A stretch of 46,000 bases of DNA from Thermoprotei archaeon (lineage in GTDB: Archaea > Thermoproteota > Thermoprotei_A > Sulfolobales > Ignisphaeraceae), in contig QMWT01000002.1 of NCBI GenBank assembly GCA_003661775.1, positions 1 to 46,000 on the forward strand, in the 5' to 3' direction. The notes below the pieces were generated by a model. That model was given only the letters and a program-made list of their open reading frames with translations, was not told the DNA's origin and ran no database searches. Positions 29,089 to 37,388 of this stretch are shown here, one piece after another. Made by a program: the position numbers and the translations under genes. The number at the start of each line of letters is the position of its first letter. The first letter of the stretch is position 1.

Positions 29089-29958
29089 CTACATTAACGG
29101 TATGTTTACTGGTGTTTTATGTAAAATGCGGGGCATACGAGATACTATCCTATTATTGCAATAGCGGCATCTTCCATAGCTATCTATCATGAGTTTGATT
29201 ATGCGTGCGTTCTGCCGTATTATAACAGGGTGTTTGCAGTATGGGCATAGTACTGAAGCTAGTTCGGATACACTGCTCTCGGGAAATGTTGTAGAACTGC
29301 AACCTGCCTTTCGGATCAAGTCCACGTACTGTACAAGAGCAAACTCATTTACTTCGTGATGTGCTACGATGTTTATGGCTAAAGGTAGGGGTTTCGAACC
29401 GCATAGCTCCTTCATCCTTAGTAGCAATGTCTTGATGGCATGCTCATCTGGGCGCAGAACGAGCAGAATCTCAACATGTACATTCCCCTTAGCCATACTT
29501 TCAACACTTTGCATTAGTTCACTAGAGAACTCGTGCTCGTCCACGATCTCAACAAGTATAACTGAGAACAGAATGTTAGGAACATCGTGCTTCCGTAGGA
29601 GGGCATCAGCTCTAATCTTCAAGCCTACTGGCACAATCTTAGCCAATGTCTTAGCCAGGTTAAGTAGTTGGCTATTCTCAATGGACGGCGCACCATGCAT
29701 AAACACGAGTTCAGGTTTATTTCTATGAACAAGATCTACAATCTCATCGTGACTTACTCTAAGCTCCCGTACAGCTCTGGGTCCTACGTTAACTGCCCAT
29801 GGACACCACGTGCAATCAGCGTTGCATCCTGCAAACCATAGAACAAGTGCTAGCCCTCCTGGAGAATAAAGTGATAAAGGGATTTGCTCTAAGCTCGTTA
29901 GCGTTATAGCGGTAAGGAGTTGGTTCTCTACGGAAATCCCCGAGATCCTCCCACCCAA
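29089..29958 (-). CDS. Radical SAM protein with C-terminal zinc-ribbon-like cysteines
   Basis: FAGCNADCTWCPW (CxxxCxxC); C-terminal CPYC...CRYC. Confidence 0.78.
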   Translation of the reverse strand: MGGRISGISVENQLLTAITLTSLEQIPLSLYSPGGLALVLWFAGCNADCTWCPWAVNVGPRAVRELRVSHDEIVDLVHRNKPELVFMHGAPSIENSQLLNLAKTLAKIVPVGLKIRADALLRKHDVPNILFSVILVEIVDEHEFSSELMQSVESMAKGNVHVEILLVLRPDEHAIKTLLLRMKELCGSKPLPLAINIVAHHEVNEFALVQYVDLIRKAGCSSTTFPESSVSELASVLCPYCKHPVIIRQNARIIKLMIDSYGRCRYCNNRIVSRMPRILHKTPVNIPLM

Positions 29959-30004
29959 ACTATTTTACCTTTGGGTTAGGGAGTTTAGGGTTTGGGGGCG
30001 GTCA

Positions 30005-30943
30005 ATGGCATTACTGCTCAAGTTAAGTGGAACGCCCGATCAGCTAGCAAGATCATTGTGTAAAGAAATCGGATGTAGAATTGAGGTTCCCCACACAAAG
30101 ATCTTCCCGGATGGCGAACAGTACCTGCGCGTGGAACCACATTTGTTTGAGAACGAAAGTAGTATTATAATAGTGCAGAGTATGTATCCCGAGCAAGATC
30201 GTAAATGGATTGAGCTACTACTCGCACTTGAGGTAGTGTGTTCGCATTTCAATGGAAAGGTGTTGGTGGTTATTCCTTATCTGGCCTATGCTAGACAAGA
30301 CAGAAGGTTTCTACCGGGCGAGGCACTAAGCCTTAAGTCTCTTCTAAAGAGCTTGTGTACATGGTGTATAGACGGAATTATTACTGTGGATGCCCATAAA
30401 CCAGAGATAGTCAAGGAGTACCTTGAAGAACAAGGTGTTGAGTACATAAACATACTTCCCTTTTCATACATGGCGACAAAAGGAGGTGTGCGAGATGAAA
30501 TAGACTTTGTGCTTTCTCCTGACAAAGGCGCTCTTCCACGTGCCAAAGAGCTTGCAACAACTATATCAAGACCTTACGGATATTTGGAGAAGCATAGAGA
30601 TAGAGTGACAGGGGATATAGTCGTCGAAGAGAAATATTTGGAGGTTAGAGGGAAGACCGTGGTGATTGTCGATGATATAATTAGCACCGGCGGAACACTT
30701 GCACGAGCAGTAGAATTGATTAAGAAACTTGGGGCCTTGCGCGTGATCGCTATAGTAACGCACTCGTTGCTTGTAGGAAATGCTGAGGAGAAGTTTAGAA
30801 ATGCGCATCTTGACATGCTGCTAACAGCAAATACTGTAGATGTTAGAACTAAAGGATTAATAGATGTAAGAATCGTAGACGTAGGGCCTCTAGTAGCTCA
30901 GCATCTAAGAAAAAGTGCTTTAGGAAGGAGCTTCTATGAATAA
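30005..30943 (+). CDS. prs: Ribose-phosphate pyrophosphokinase
   Basis: FPDGEQYLRVEP; PYLAYARQDRRFLPGE; VVIVDDIISTGGTLARAVEL. Confidence 0.95.
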   Translation: MALLLKLSGTPDQLARSLCKEIGCRIEVPHTKIFPDGEQYLRVEPHLFENESSIIIVQSMYPEQDRKWIELLLALEVVCSHFNGKVLVVIPYLAYARQDRRFLPGEALSLKSLLKSLCTWCIDGIITVDAHKPEIVKEYLEEQGVEYINILPFSYMATKGGVRDEIDFVLSPDKGALPRAKELATTISRPYGYLEKHRDRVTGDIVVEEKYLEVRGKTVVIVDDIISTGGTLARAVELIKKLGALRVIAIVTHSLLVGNAEEKFRNAHLDMLLTANTVDVRTKGLIDVRIVDVGPLVAQHLRKSALGRSFYE

Positions 30944-31982
30944 CTATGATCAGAAAGATATTGTCATAAGGCTTTCTGGCGAGCATGTAGATCTCGCCTT
31001 AGCGGAACTAACATCTGTACTTGAGTCTCTGGGTATAGATCAGCGTTTCGTGAGAATAGACGAAATTGTGATACTGCATAACGTTAGGCATGCAATGTTG
31101 AGAAAAATTGTAGAAAGAGCTGCTTTCATTAAGGAAGTAGGAGAACTTATAGCCATAACTAAAGCTGACGTATCTGAGTTATGTCAGTTGCTAAGAAGTG
31201 TTGGTATATCTCTTGAAAGAGCACGATTTACCTGTATACGGGGGTTTGGTAGAGAAATAGCAAAGAAGCTAAGAGCCTTTTGCGAGACCAGTGATGGTGA
31301 AGAGGCGCAAGTATACCTAGTAGGAAACGTTGCCGTAATAGCTAAACCTATATACAAGCGGAGCTTGAGTAAGACGTTCGAAGTGCGTGCACCCCATGTG
31401 AGACCGGTCTACAGACCCGGCGCAATGAAACCCCACTTGGCTAGACTCTACGTGAATCTGGCGGCGTTGAGCGAAGGAGGCGTGTTGCTGGATCCTTTCT
31501 GTGGCGTTGGTGGCTTTCTTTTAGAGGCATGTCATGCCGGGTTAACAAGCATAGGGATAGATATAGACGGCGCATGTGTTAAAGGCGCTCGTACAAACTC
31601 GGAGCACTATGGTTGTGGTTGGTGTGTAGATGTTGTTCAGGGAGACGCCTCTATGATTCCTCTGAGAAGTAATTCCGTTAACGGTGTTTCGACCGATCCA
31701 CCGTATGGAAGGCAGGCGAGAGCATTGGCAGCATCTCTAATAGAATTAATCAAAAAGTTCTTAATAGAATCTTGTAGGGTTGTGGCAAATGGCAGAATAG
31801 TGTTTGCAGTGCCGCTTGATATAGAGTTCGCGATCGATAATTTCGTAAAAGCAATGAGGGTGAGCATATGGTCGAAGCATATAGACTGGGTTCATGGTTC
31901 GCTTACCCGCGTGGTCTATGTGGTGAAATGCGGTGAAACCCAGGATAATATTCCTAGGTACTGGAGCCTCAGCACCCTCTAG
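30936..31982 (+). CDS. THUMP-domain RNA methyltransferase, TrmG10/Trm11-like
   Basis: LLDPFCGVGGFLLEACHAGLTSIGIDID; STDPPYGRQA. Confidence 0.87.
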   Translation: MNNYDQKDIVIRLSGEHVDLALAELTSVLESLGIDQRFVRIDEIVILHNVRHAMLRKIVERAAFIKEVGELIAITKADVSELCQLLRSVGISLERARFTCIRGFGREIAKKLRAFCETSDGEEAQVYLVGNVAVIAKPIYKRSLSKTFEVRAPHVRPVYRPGAMKPHLARLYVNLAALSEGGVLLDPFCGVGGFLLEACHAGLTSIGIDIDGACVKGARTNSEHYGCGWCVDVVQGDASMIPLRSNSVNGVSTDPPYGRQARALAASLIELIKKFLIESCRVVANGRIVFAVPLDIEFAIDNFVKAMRVSIWSKHIDWVHGSLTRVVYVVKCGETQDNIPRYWSLSTL

Positions 31983-32787
31983 AAACCGTTGGACCTCCTC
32001 TATCTTATTAGAGCTGCATGATTGTAACATGCTATTAGACGCCGGTGAGGGAGCTCAAATAAGGTTGAATGAGGTAGGGTTCGACGTTTCTAAGCTGGAT
32101 GCTATATTCATTACACACCTGCACGGAGATCACGTATTCGGCCTCCCTCCTCTTCTTCAGAGCATTGACATGCGAGTGAACTCTATGAAAATGTTTAAAG
32201 AGCTTACTATAGGAGGTCCCAAGGGTGTGCAAGAGTTAGTGAAGTTAGCATTGGGAAATATTGAGAATAAGCACGACAAACTTTCTATCAGGCTACATGT
32301 TTATGGTGATGTTAAGCATCTGGTAACGGTGAAGGAGAGCCTCGTAGTAGCACTTCCCCTAAAGCACGGCTCAGTACGGTCGTGGGGCATATACGTAAAG
32401 AGCCCGGTGGGGAGAAATTCGCGTTTTGTAAGGATCTTCTATGGTGCGGACGGAATCCTCGAAGATTATTCACTAAAGTTTCTGAAATTGAACGGTGTCG
32501 ATGTGCTGATCTACGAGTCTACCTATAGCGAGCATGAGGCTATAGATGCAGAGCGCACGGGTCATGCTACCTCCATGTACGTCGCAAAACTAGGTAGAGA
32601 ACTAGGTGTTGAAGTAGTGTTGATGACCCATATCAGTCAGCGTTATGGCATGCATGCTCCACATTTGGAGGAGGCGCGGAGAGTTTTCAGAAAGGTCTTC
32701 GTGGTTAACGATCTTGATGTTTATCCGCTTCATTTACTACTGAAGAGGGCTGCGCTAAGCTCCTCTAGGCACATCCTTCTCCCATAA
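31933..32787 (+). CDS. rnz: Ribonuclease Z
   Basis: IIFLGTGASAPSRNRWTSSILLE; ITHLHGDHVFGLPPLL; GHATSMYVAKLGRELG. GTG start, overlaps the preceding gene by 50 nt. Confidence 0.93.
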   Translation: MKPRIIFLGTGASAPSRNRWTSSILLELHDCNMLLDAGEGAQIRLNEVGFDVSKLDAIFITHLHGDHVFGLPPLLQSIDMRVNSMKMFKELTIGGPKGVQELVKLALGNIENKHDKLSIRLHVYGDVKHLVTVKESLVVALPLKHGSVRSWGIYVKSPVGRNSRFVRIFYGADGILEDYSLKFLKLNGVDVLIYESTYSEHEAIDAERTGHATSMYVAKLGRELGVEVVLMTHISQRYGMHAPHLEEARRVFRKVFVVNDLDVYPLHLLLKRAALSSSRHILLP

Positions 32788-33195
32788 AGGTCTTCCGCGC
32801 TGTGTCTTCGGTGCAAGCCAGTCTATTATCTCCTTTAGTTTATCACTTACAATCACAACGTTTATCGCTCCCAAGGGACTTTCATCATCATTATCAACAA
32901 AGCTTATCAGGCCTTGCAGCGCCACCTGCTTATTAAGCTTTATATTCATTACATTGCCACTGCTATTTCTTATAAATACGCTACGTGCCGTATCTAGTAT
33001 ACGCTGCTTTCGCAATATCTCATATACTTTGAATAACGGCGTTATCTCGTCGGTCTCCACGACGGCTAATTTCAGACCTTCGCTTAACTCTACCACCCGT
33101 ACGTCCTCGACGAAGAAGATGTTTTTGATAGCTTTGATTACCTTATCTTCGTTCTCCGTAGGCCTGATCTCAGCTTCAATTCTTATGAGCACCAT
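32755..33195 (-). CDS. UPF0201-family protein
   Basis: IRIEAEIRPTENEDKVIKAIKNIF...LGAINVVIVSDKLKEIIDWLAP; overlaps a downstream AMP/CoA kinase-like gene. Confidence 0.75.
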   Translation of the reverse strand: MVLIRIEAEIRPTENEDKVIKAIKNIFFVEDVRVVELSEGLKLAVVETDEITPLFKVYEILRKQRILDTARSVFIRNSSGNVMNIKLNKQVALQGLISFVDNDDESPLGAINVVIVSDKLKEIIDWLAPKTQRGRPLWEKDVPRGA

Positions 33196-33761
33196 TCTCT
33201 CAGAGCCCAGAGCAGTATCTTTCTACACTCTTCGACAAAATTCTGTATCTCTCCTTCGTTTATAAGCATAATATCAGCTAATGCAATCACGTTCCCCAAA
33301 CCCCACGATAACTCTTTTAGATCTCTTTCTACAAACTCCTCCCAGTTACGCGGGTCACCTTCTCTATGTCTCTGCACAATTCTCCTAAATCGTGTATGAG
33401 GAGATGCGTGGATTGCCACAAGCAAGACCTTCTGGAATTTCTTCTTAAAGAAGTTCAGTTCATCCAGGCTTCTTACGCCGTCTACAACTACAAAAGGGCT
33501 TCTAATGCTGTCTATTTTATTAGATGTCAGCACTGCTATGGCCTCGGGGCCGTAGATGTTGCGTAGTTCTTGTGCAACCTTTAGCAGGTTCTGTGCCGTA
33601 AATTCCAGCCTCCTGCGAGCAAGTTCTTCGCGCACGATGTCGCCCATAACAATAACCGGTATGCCTGCTCTCCTGGCTACCTCCGTCAATACGGACTTTC
33701 CTGACCCAGGCAAGCCTGCTACTAATATTATGCATCTATCGGAGCTCAAATACCGCACCAT
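33183..33761 (-). CDS. UPF0200 / dephospho-CoA-kinase-like P-loop kinase
   Basis: LVAGLPGSGKSVLTEVARRAGIPVIVMGDIVREE. Confidence 0.85.
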   Translation of the reverse strand: MVRYLSSDRCIILVAGLPGSGKSVLTEVARRAGIPVIVMGDIVREELARRRLEFTAQNLLKVAQELRNIYGPEAIAVLTSNKIDSIRSPFVVVDGVRSLDELNFFKKKFQKVLLVAIHASPHTRFRRIVQRHREGDPRNWEEFVERDLKELSWGLGNVIALADIMLINEGEIQNFVEECRKILLWALREWCS

Positions 33762-33825
33762 AGCGAGTTTATATTGCTACTACTAATTTAAGTGAGTTCT
33801 TCGAGGTTTTTGACCGGGTGACACG

Positions 33826-35073
33826 ATGAGTTACAGAATTAAGGACTTGTCCCTGTCTCCTCAAGGTAAACGGCAAATAGAATGGGCAGAGAGACATATG
33901 CTGGTGTTGAAGCTCATAAGAGAACGTTTTGTCAAGGAGAAGCCTCTTGAAGGAGTTAGAGTTGGTGCCGTACTTCATGTTACAAAGGAAACAGCTGTTC
34001 TCGTAAGAACACTCTTAGCTGGAGGAGCTGAAGTGTGGCTAGCCGCTAGCAATCCCCTTTCAACGCAAGACGATGTTGCAGCGGCTCTCGTTGAGGAAGG
34101 AGTGCACGTATTTGCATGGAGAGGAGAGAGCGCTGAAGAGTACCTCTGGGCTATTTCACAGATTGCAAAGTCGGGACCCAACGTAGTGATAGATGATGGT
34201 GGAGACCTCCACGCGTACCTCCATGATAAGGAGAGAGGTATAGCGGAGAGGATATGGGGAGGCACAGAGGAGACCACGACAGGCGTTATAAGATTAAAGG
34301 CTATGGAGCGTGAAGGAGTGCTAAAATATCCAGTTATAGCAGTAAACAATGCTTTGACGAAGTTTCTGTTCGATAACAGATATGGTACTGGGCAAAGCGC
34401 TCTAGACGGGATAATAAGAGCTACAAACATACTCTTTGCAGGAAAGAAGGTTGTGGTAGCAGGCTACGGATGGGTTGGAAGAGGAATTGCGCAGAGAGCG
34501 AGAGGCTTGGGTGCTCGAGTCATAGTTACCGAGGTTGATCCTATAAGAGCTCTGGAGGCTGTTATGGATGGATTTGACGTCATGTCTATGGACAAAGCTG
34601 CAGAGGTAGGGGATGTGTTCATCACTGCTACGGGTAATATAAACGTGATTGATGGGAGGCATATTGAGAAAATGAAGGATGGTGCCTTACTAGCTAATGC
34701 AGGTCACTTCAATGTCGAGATAAACGTTAAGGCGTTGGAGGAACTTGCTGTAGAGATCCGGGAGGTGAGACCCTACGTTAAGGAGTTTAAATTAAAGAAT
34801 GGAAAGAGGGTGTATCTGTTAGCAGAGGGAAGGCTTGTGAATCTAGTTGCTGCTGAGGGCCATCCTAGTGAGGTCATGGATATGAGTTTCGCTAATCAAG
34901 CGTTAGCGGTAGAATACATTGTTAAGAATAGGGGTAGATTGCCCGTGAAGGTGCTAACACTTCCTAGGGAGATAGACGAGAATGTGGCCAGGCTCAAACT
35001 TAGGTCTATGAACATCGAGATAGATACGCTTACGGATGAACAGAGAAGGTATCTAGAAAGTTGGAAGGTGTGA
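33826..35073 (+). CDS. ahcY: Adenosylhomocysteinase
   Basis: [59 protein letters not shown]-like upstream. Confidence 0.97.
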   Translation: MSYRIKDLSLSPQGKRQIEWAERHMLVLKLIRERFVKEKPLEGVRVGAVLHVTKETAVLVRTLLAGGAEVWLAASNPLSTQDDVAAALVEEGVHVFAWRGESAEEYLWAISQIAKSGPNVVIDDGGDLHAYLHDKERGIAERIWGGTEETTTGVIRLKAMEREGVLKYPVIAVNNALTKFLFDNRYGTGQSALDGIIRATNILFAGKKVVVAGYGWVGRGIAQRARGLGARVIVTEVDPIRALEAVMDGFDVMSMDKAAEVGDVFITATGNINVIDGRHIEKMKDGALLANAGHFNVEINVKALEELAVEIREVRPYVKEFKLKNGKRVYLLAEGRLVNLVAAEGHPSEVMDMSFANQALAVEYIVKNRGRLPVKVLTLPREIDENVARLKLRSMNIEIDTLTDEQRRYLESWKV

Positions 35074-35166
35074 AGGGTCGGTCCTGGCCACTTTCTTCAT
35101 CTTAATGCTCTAGGAAAGGGTGTGTACTCCTCATCCCTTATAATTGCTCAGCTGTGCAGGGCTTAA

Positions 35167-35817
35167 TCATCTTTCATCGTCGATGGTTTTCATCACTGCT
35201 TTTATCCAGTACCGAGATATAGCTGAAGCTACTATATCCGCTAATCTAAGTGGATAAGGGTAGGGATGGTATAGCTGAAGGAGTCTGATCACTCTTTTTG
35301 CTTTATCAATGCTTATTCCATAGCAAGATGCTCTTAGCACACCTCTTGGAGTAGTTATGGGTTTACTCATGCTATACACTGAAGCTATAACAGAATATCT
35401 ATAGCGCCAATCATTGAAGTGTTCTGACAGTGCCCTAAGTATTCGCTTAAGGTCCAGTGGTCTCCAGAAGAGCGTGATTACAGGAAACCCTGTTATAGTA
35501 TAAAGTTTCGTAGGATCGACTATGTTAAATCCAGCGTATGTCACACCATCTAAGAATACAACTAACTCACTACCTTCTACTTCGCTACATGCCCTAGATA
35601 TTAGCTCTATGGCCTTACTTGATGCATCAAGACCGTCGACAGTTACTTTGTCTACAAGTATTTTGATAACCTCCATGTTGGAATTCGAAATTACTCCTAC
35701 AAGCGCTGTACTCCCTTTCATAGATTTGAAATGTAATGGGAAATATCCGTCGTCAATCCCTATGAACAGCTGCGAACCTAACTTGTGGATCTTCAAGGAG
35801 TGCTGCCTCCACAGCAT
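35167..35817 (-). CDS. DUF99/UPF0215-family protein (endonuclease V-like fold)
   Basis: LFIGIDDGYFPLHFK...TALVGVI; VFLDGVTYAGFNIVDPTKLYTITGFPVITLFWRP. A TTG start at about 35796 is also possible. Confidence 0.8.
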   Translation of the reverse strand: MLWRQHSLKIHKLGSQLFIGIDDGYFPLHFKSMKGSTALVGVISNSNMEVIKILVDKVTVDGLDASSKAIELISRACSEVEGSELVVFLDGVTYAGFNIVDPTKLYTITGFPVITLFWRPLDLKRILRALSEHFNDWRYRYSVIASVYSMSKPITTPRGVLRASCYGISIDKAKRVIRLLQLYHPYPYPLRLADIVASAISRYWIKAVMKTIDDER

Positions 35818-36970
35818 TTGGTGAGACTGAGAGGGTTATTATCCTCGTTTTGCCATAACGACCTCTGCTAACTATGCGAGCGTTTATGACTCCTAGCATA
35901 TCTAGTTCGCTCAGAATGTCGCTAGCTCTTCGTTGGGTGACGCTCTCTATACCCAGTCTCTTACACAATGTGCGGTAATAGCTATAGACCTCGCCAGTAG
36001 TGGTGCTTCCTCTATTCCGAGTTAGTGCCAGTACTGCGTACAGCATGAGCTTTCCGTGGAGAGGTAGTGTCTGAACTACTTCCGAAATTCTATCGCGCTC
36101 TATCTCCATCCTAGCTTTGTAGACATGCTCGATTTTAACTTGCTTTGCACCTTCACGTTCCGCTATTTCGCCAGCAACTCTTAAGAGATCCAGCGCTCTT
36201 CTAGCATCTCCATGTTCACGTGCTGCTAGTGCTGCGCATAGGGGAACCACTCCTTCACCTATAACGCCTGGCCTGAACGCCAGCCGGGCACGCTGGCTGA
36301 GAATATCCTCTAGTTGCTCAGCGTTGTAGGGGGGGAACACTATCTCCACTTCACCAAGGCTACTTCTAACACGCGGATCGAGGCTCTCTACTAAACGGAT
36401 ATCATTGGTTATCCCTATGACCGTTATTTTGGAATCCGCAAGTTCTTCATTACCTCTAGTCAGGCGATAGAGAAGCTCATCCCCTTGCTTACGAACTAGG
36501 AAGTCTATTTCGTCAAGCACAGCAATGAAAATTGTTCTCCGCGCTTCTAGAGCCTCTATGAATCGTCGGTATGCCTCTGCAGTAGATAACCCTGTGAAAG
36601 GCAGCCTAAGGCCTATACATTCGCTAAGTCTCAGTATGACACGATAGGTCGTATCATCTTGTCTTACATTTACATAACAGCTATTGACATTTACTCCTAG
36701 CTGCATAGCCTTCTCTCTAAGTTTCTTCAGTACGAATTTTGTTACTGCAGTTTTTCCTGTGCCAGTTAAACCATAGATGAATACATTGCTAGGTCTTGCT
36801 CCTTGAAGTGCAGGTGCTAGAATTGAGCCTAGCTTCGCGATCTGTTCTTCTCTATGTGGAAGTTCGTCTGGAATATAATCAGGTCTCAGCACTTCACGGT
36901 TTATGAAAATAGTCGATGAGGTCGCTCTGTCAAATATCATCTCTAGTATGTCGGTAGCTCTAGAAGGCAC
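35753..36970 (-). CDS. cdc6: Orc1/Cdc6 replication initiator
   Basis: RPDYIPDELPHREEQI; VFIYGLTGTGKTAVTKFVL; FIAVLDEIDFLVRKQGDELLYRL; C-terminal wHTH. Confidence 0.95.
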   Translation of the reverse strand: MPSRATDILEMIFDRATSSTIFINREVLRPDYIPDELPHREEQIAKLGSILAPALQGARPSNVFIYGLTGTGKTAVTKFVLKKLREKAMQLGVNVNSCYVNVRQDDTTYRVILRLSECIGLRLPFTGLSTAEAYRRFIEALEARRTIFIAVLDEIDFLVRKQGDELLYRLTRGNEELADSKITVIGITNDIRLVESLDPRVRSSLGEVEIVFPPYNAEQLEDILSQRARLAFRPGVIGEGVVPLCAALAAREHGDARRALDLLRVAGEIAEREGAKQVKIEHVYKARMEIERDRISEVVQTLPLHGKLMLYAVLALTRNRGSTTTGEVYSYYRTLCKRLGIESVTQRRASDILSELDMLGVINARIVSRGRYGKTRIITLSVSPNAVEAALLEDPQVRFAAVHRD

Positions 36971-37104
36971 TCTTTATACACCCGCTAAGGATGCTTATGA
37001 AGGATCGAAGTTATAAGATAGATGACAGAATCATTGGTTAACGGGAAGAAGTATAGAATTGAGAGCTAGATATATAACCTCCCCCAAAACGTAGTTGGAA
37101 TGGT

Positions 37105-37181
<77 letters not shown>

Positions 37182-37261
37182 ATTCATTAAATAGCTGGTA
37201 TCCTAGGAGGAACCGAACTACTTCTGCAGAAAATTTAACGAATGATTCAAGAAAGAGATAG

Positions 37262-37335
37262 GAGATTGTTTTCGACCCCGCTGGCTCCCCTCCTCATTCG
37301 CCCCACTTTCGGGGGAGTCCGAGGGTTTCCCAGAA
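37262..37335. other. GC-rich intergenic element with inverted-repeat potential (candidate ncRNA or origin-associated element)
   Basis: ttttcgaccccgctggctcccctcctcattcgccccactttcgggggagtccgagggtttcccagaaaa: GC-rich block in AT-rich flanks; GGCTCCCC pairs with GGGGAG(T)CC. Confidence 0.4.
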
Positions 37336-37388
37336 AATAGGTGATATTGTTGGAGATAAAAATAGTTGGTGTTGCAAAACCTTGTGTC

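Noticed and set aside
35073-35167. Possible C/D-box motifs (GATGATTA, CTGA, GGGATGA) downstream of ahcY
   Set aside because: Box C does not match and no terminal D box is present.
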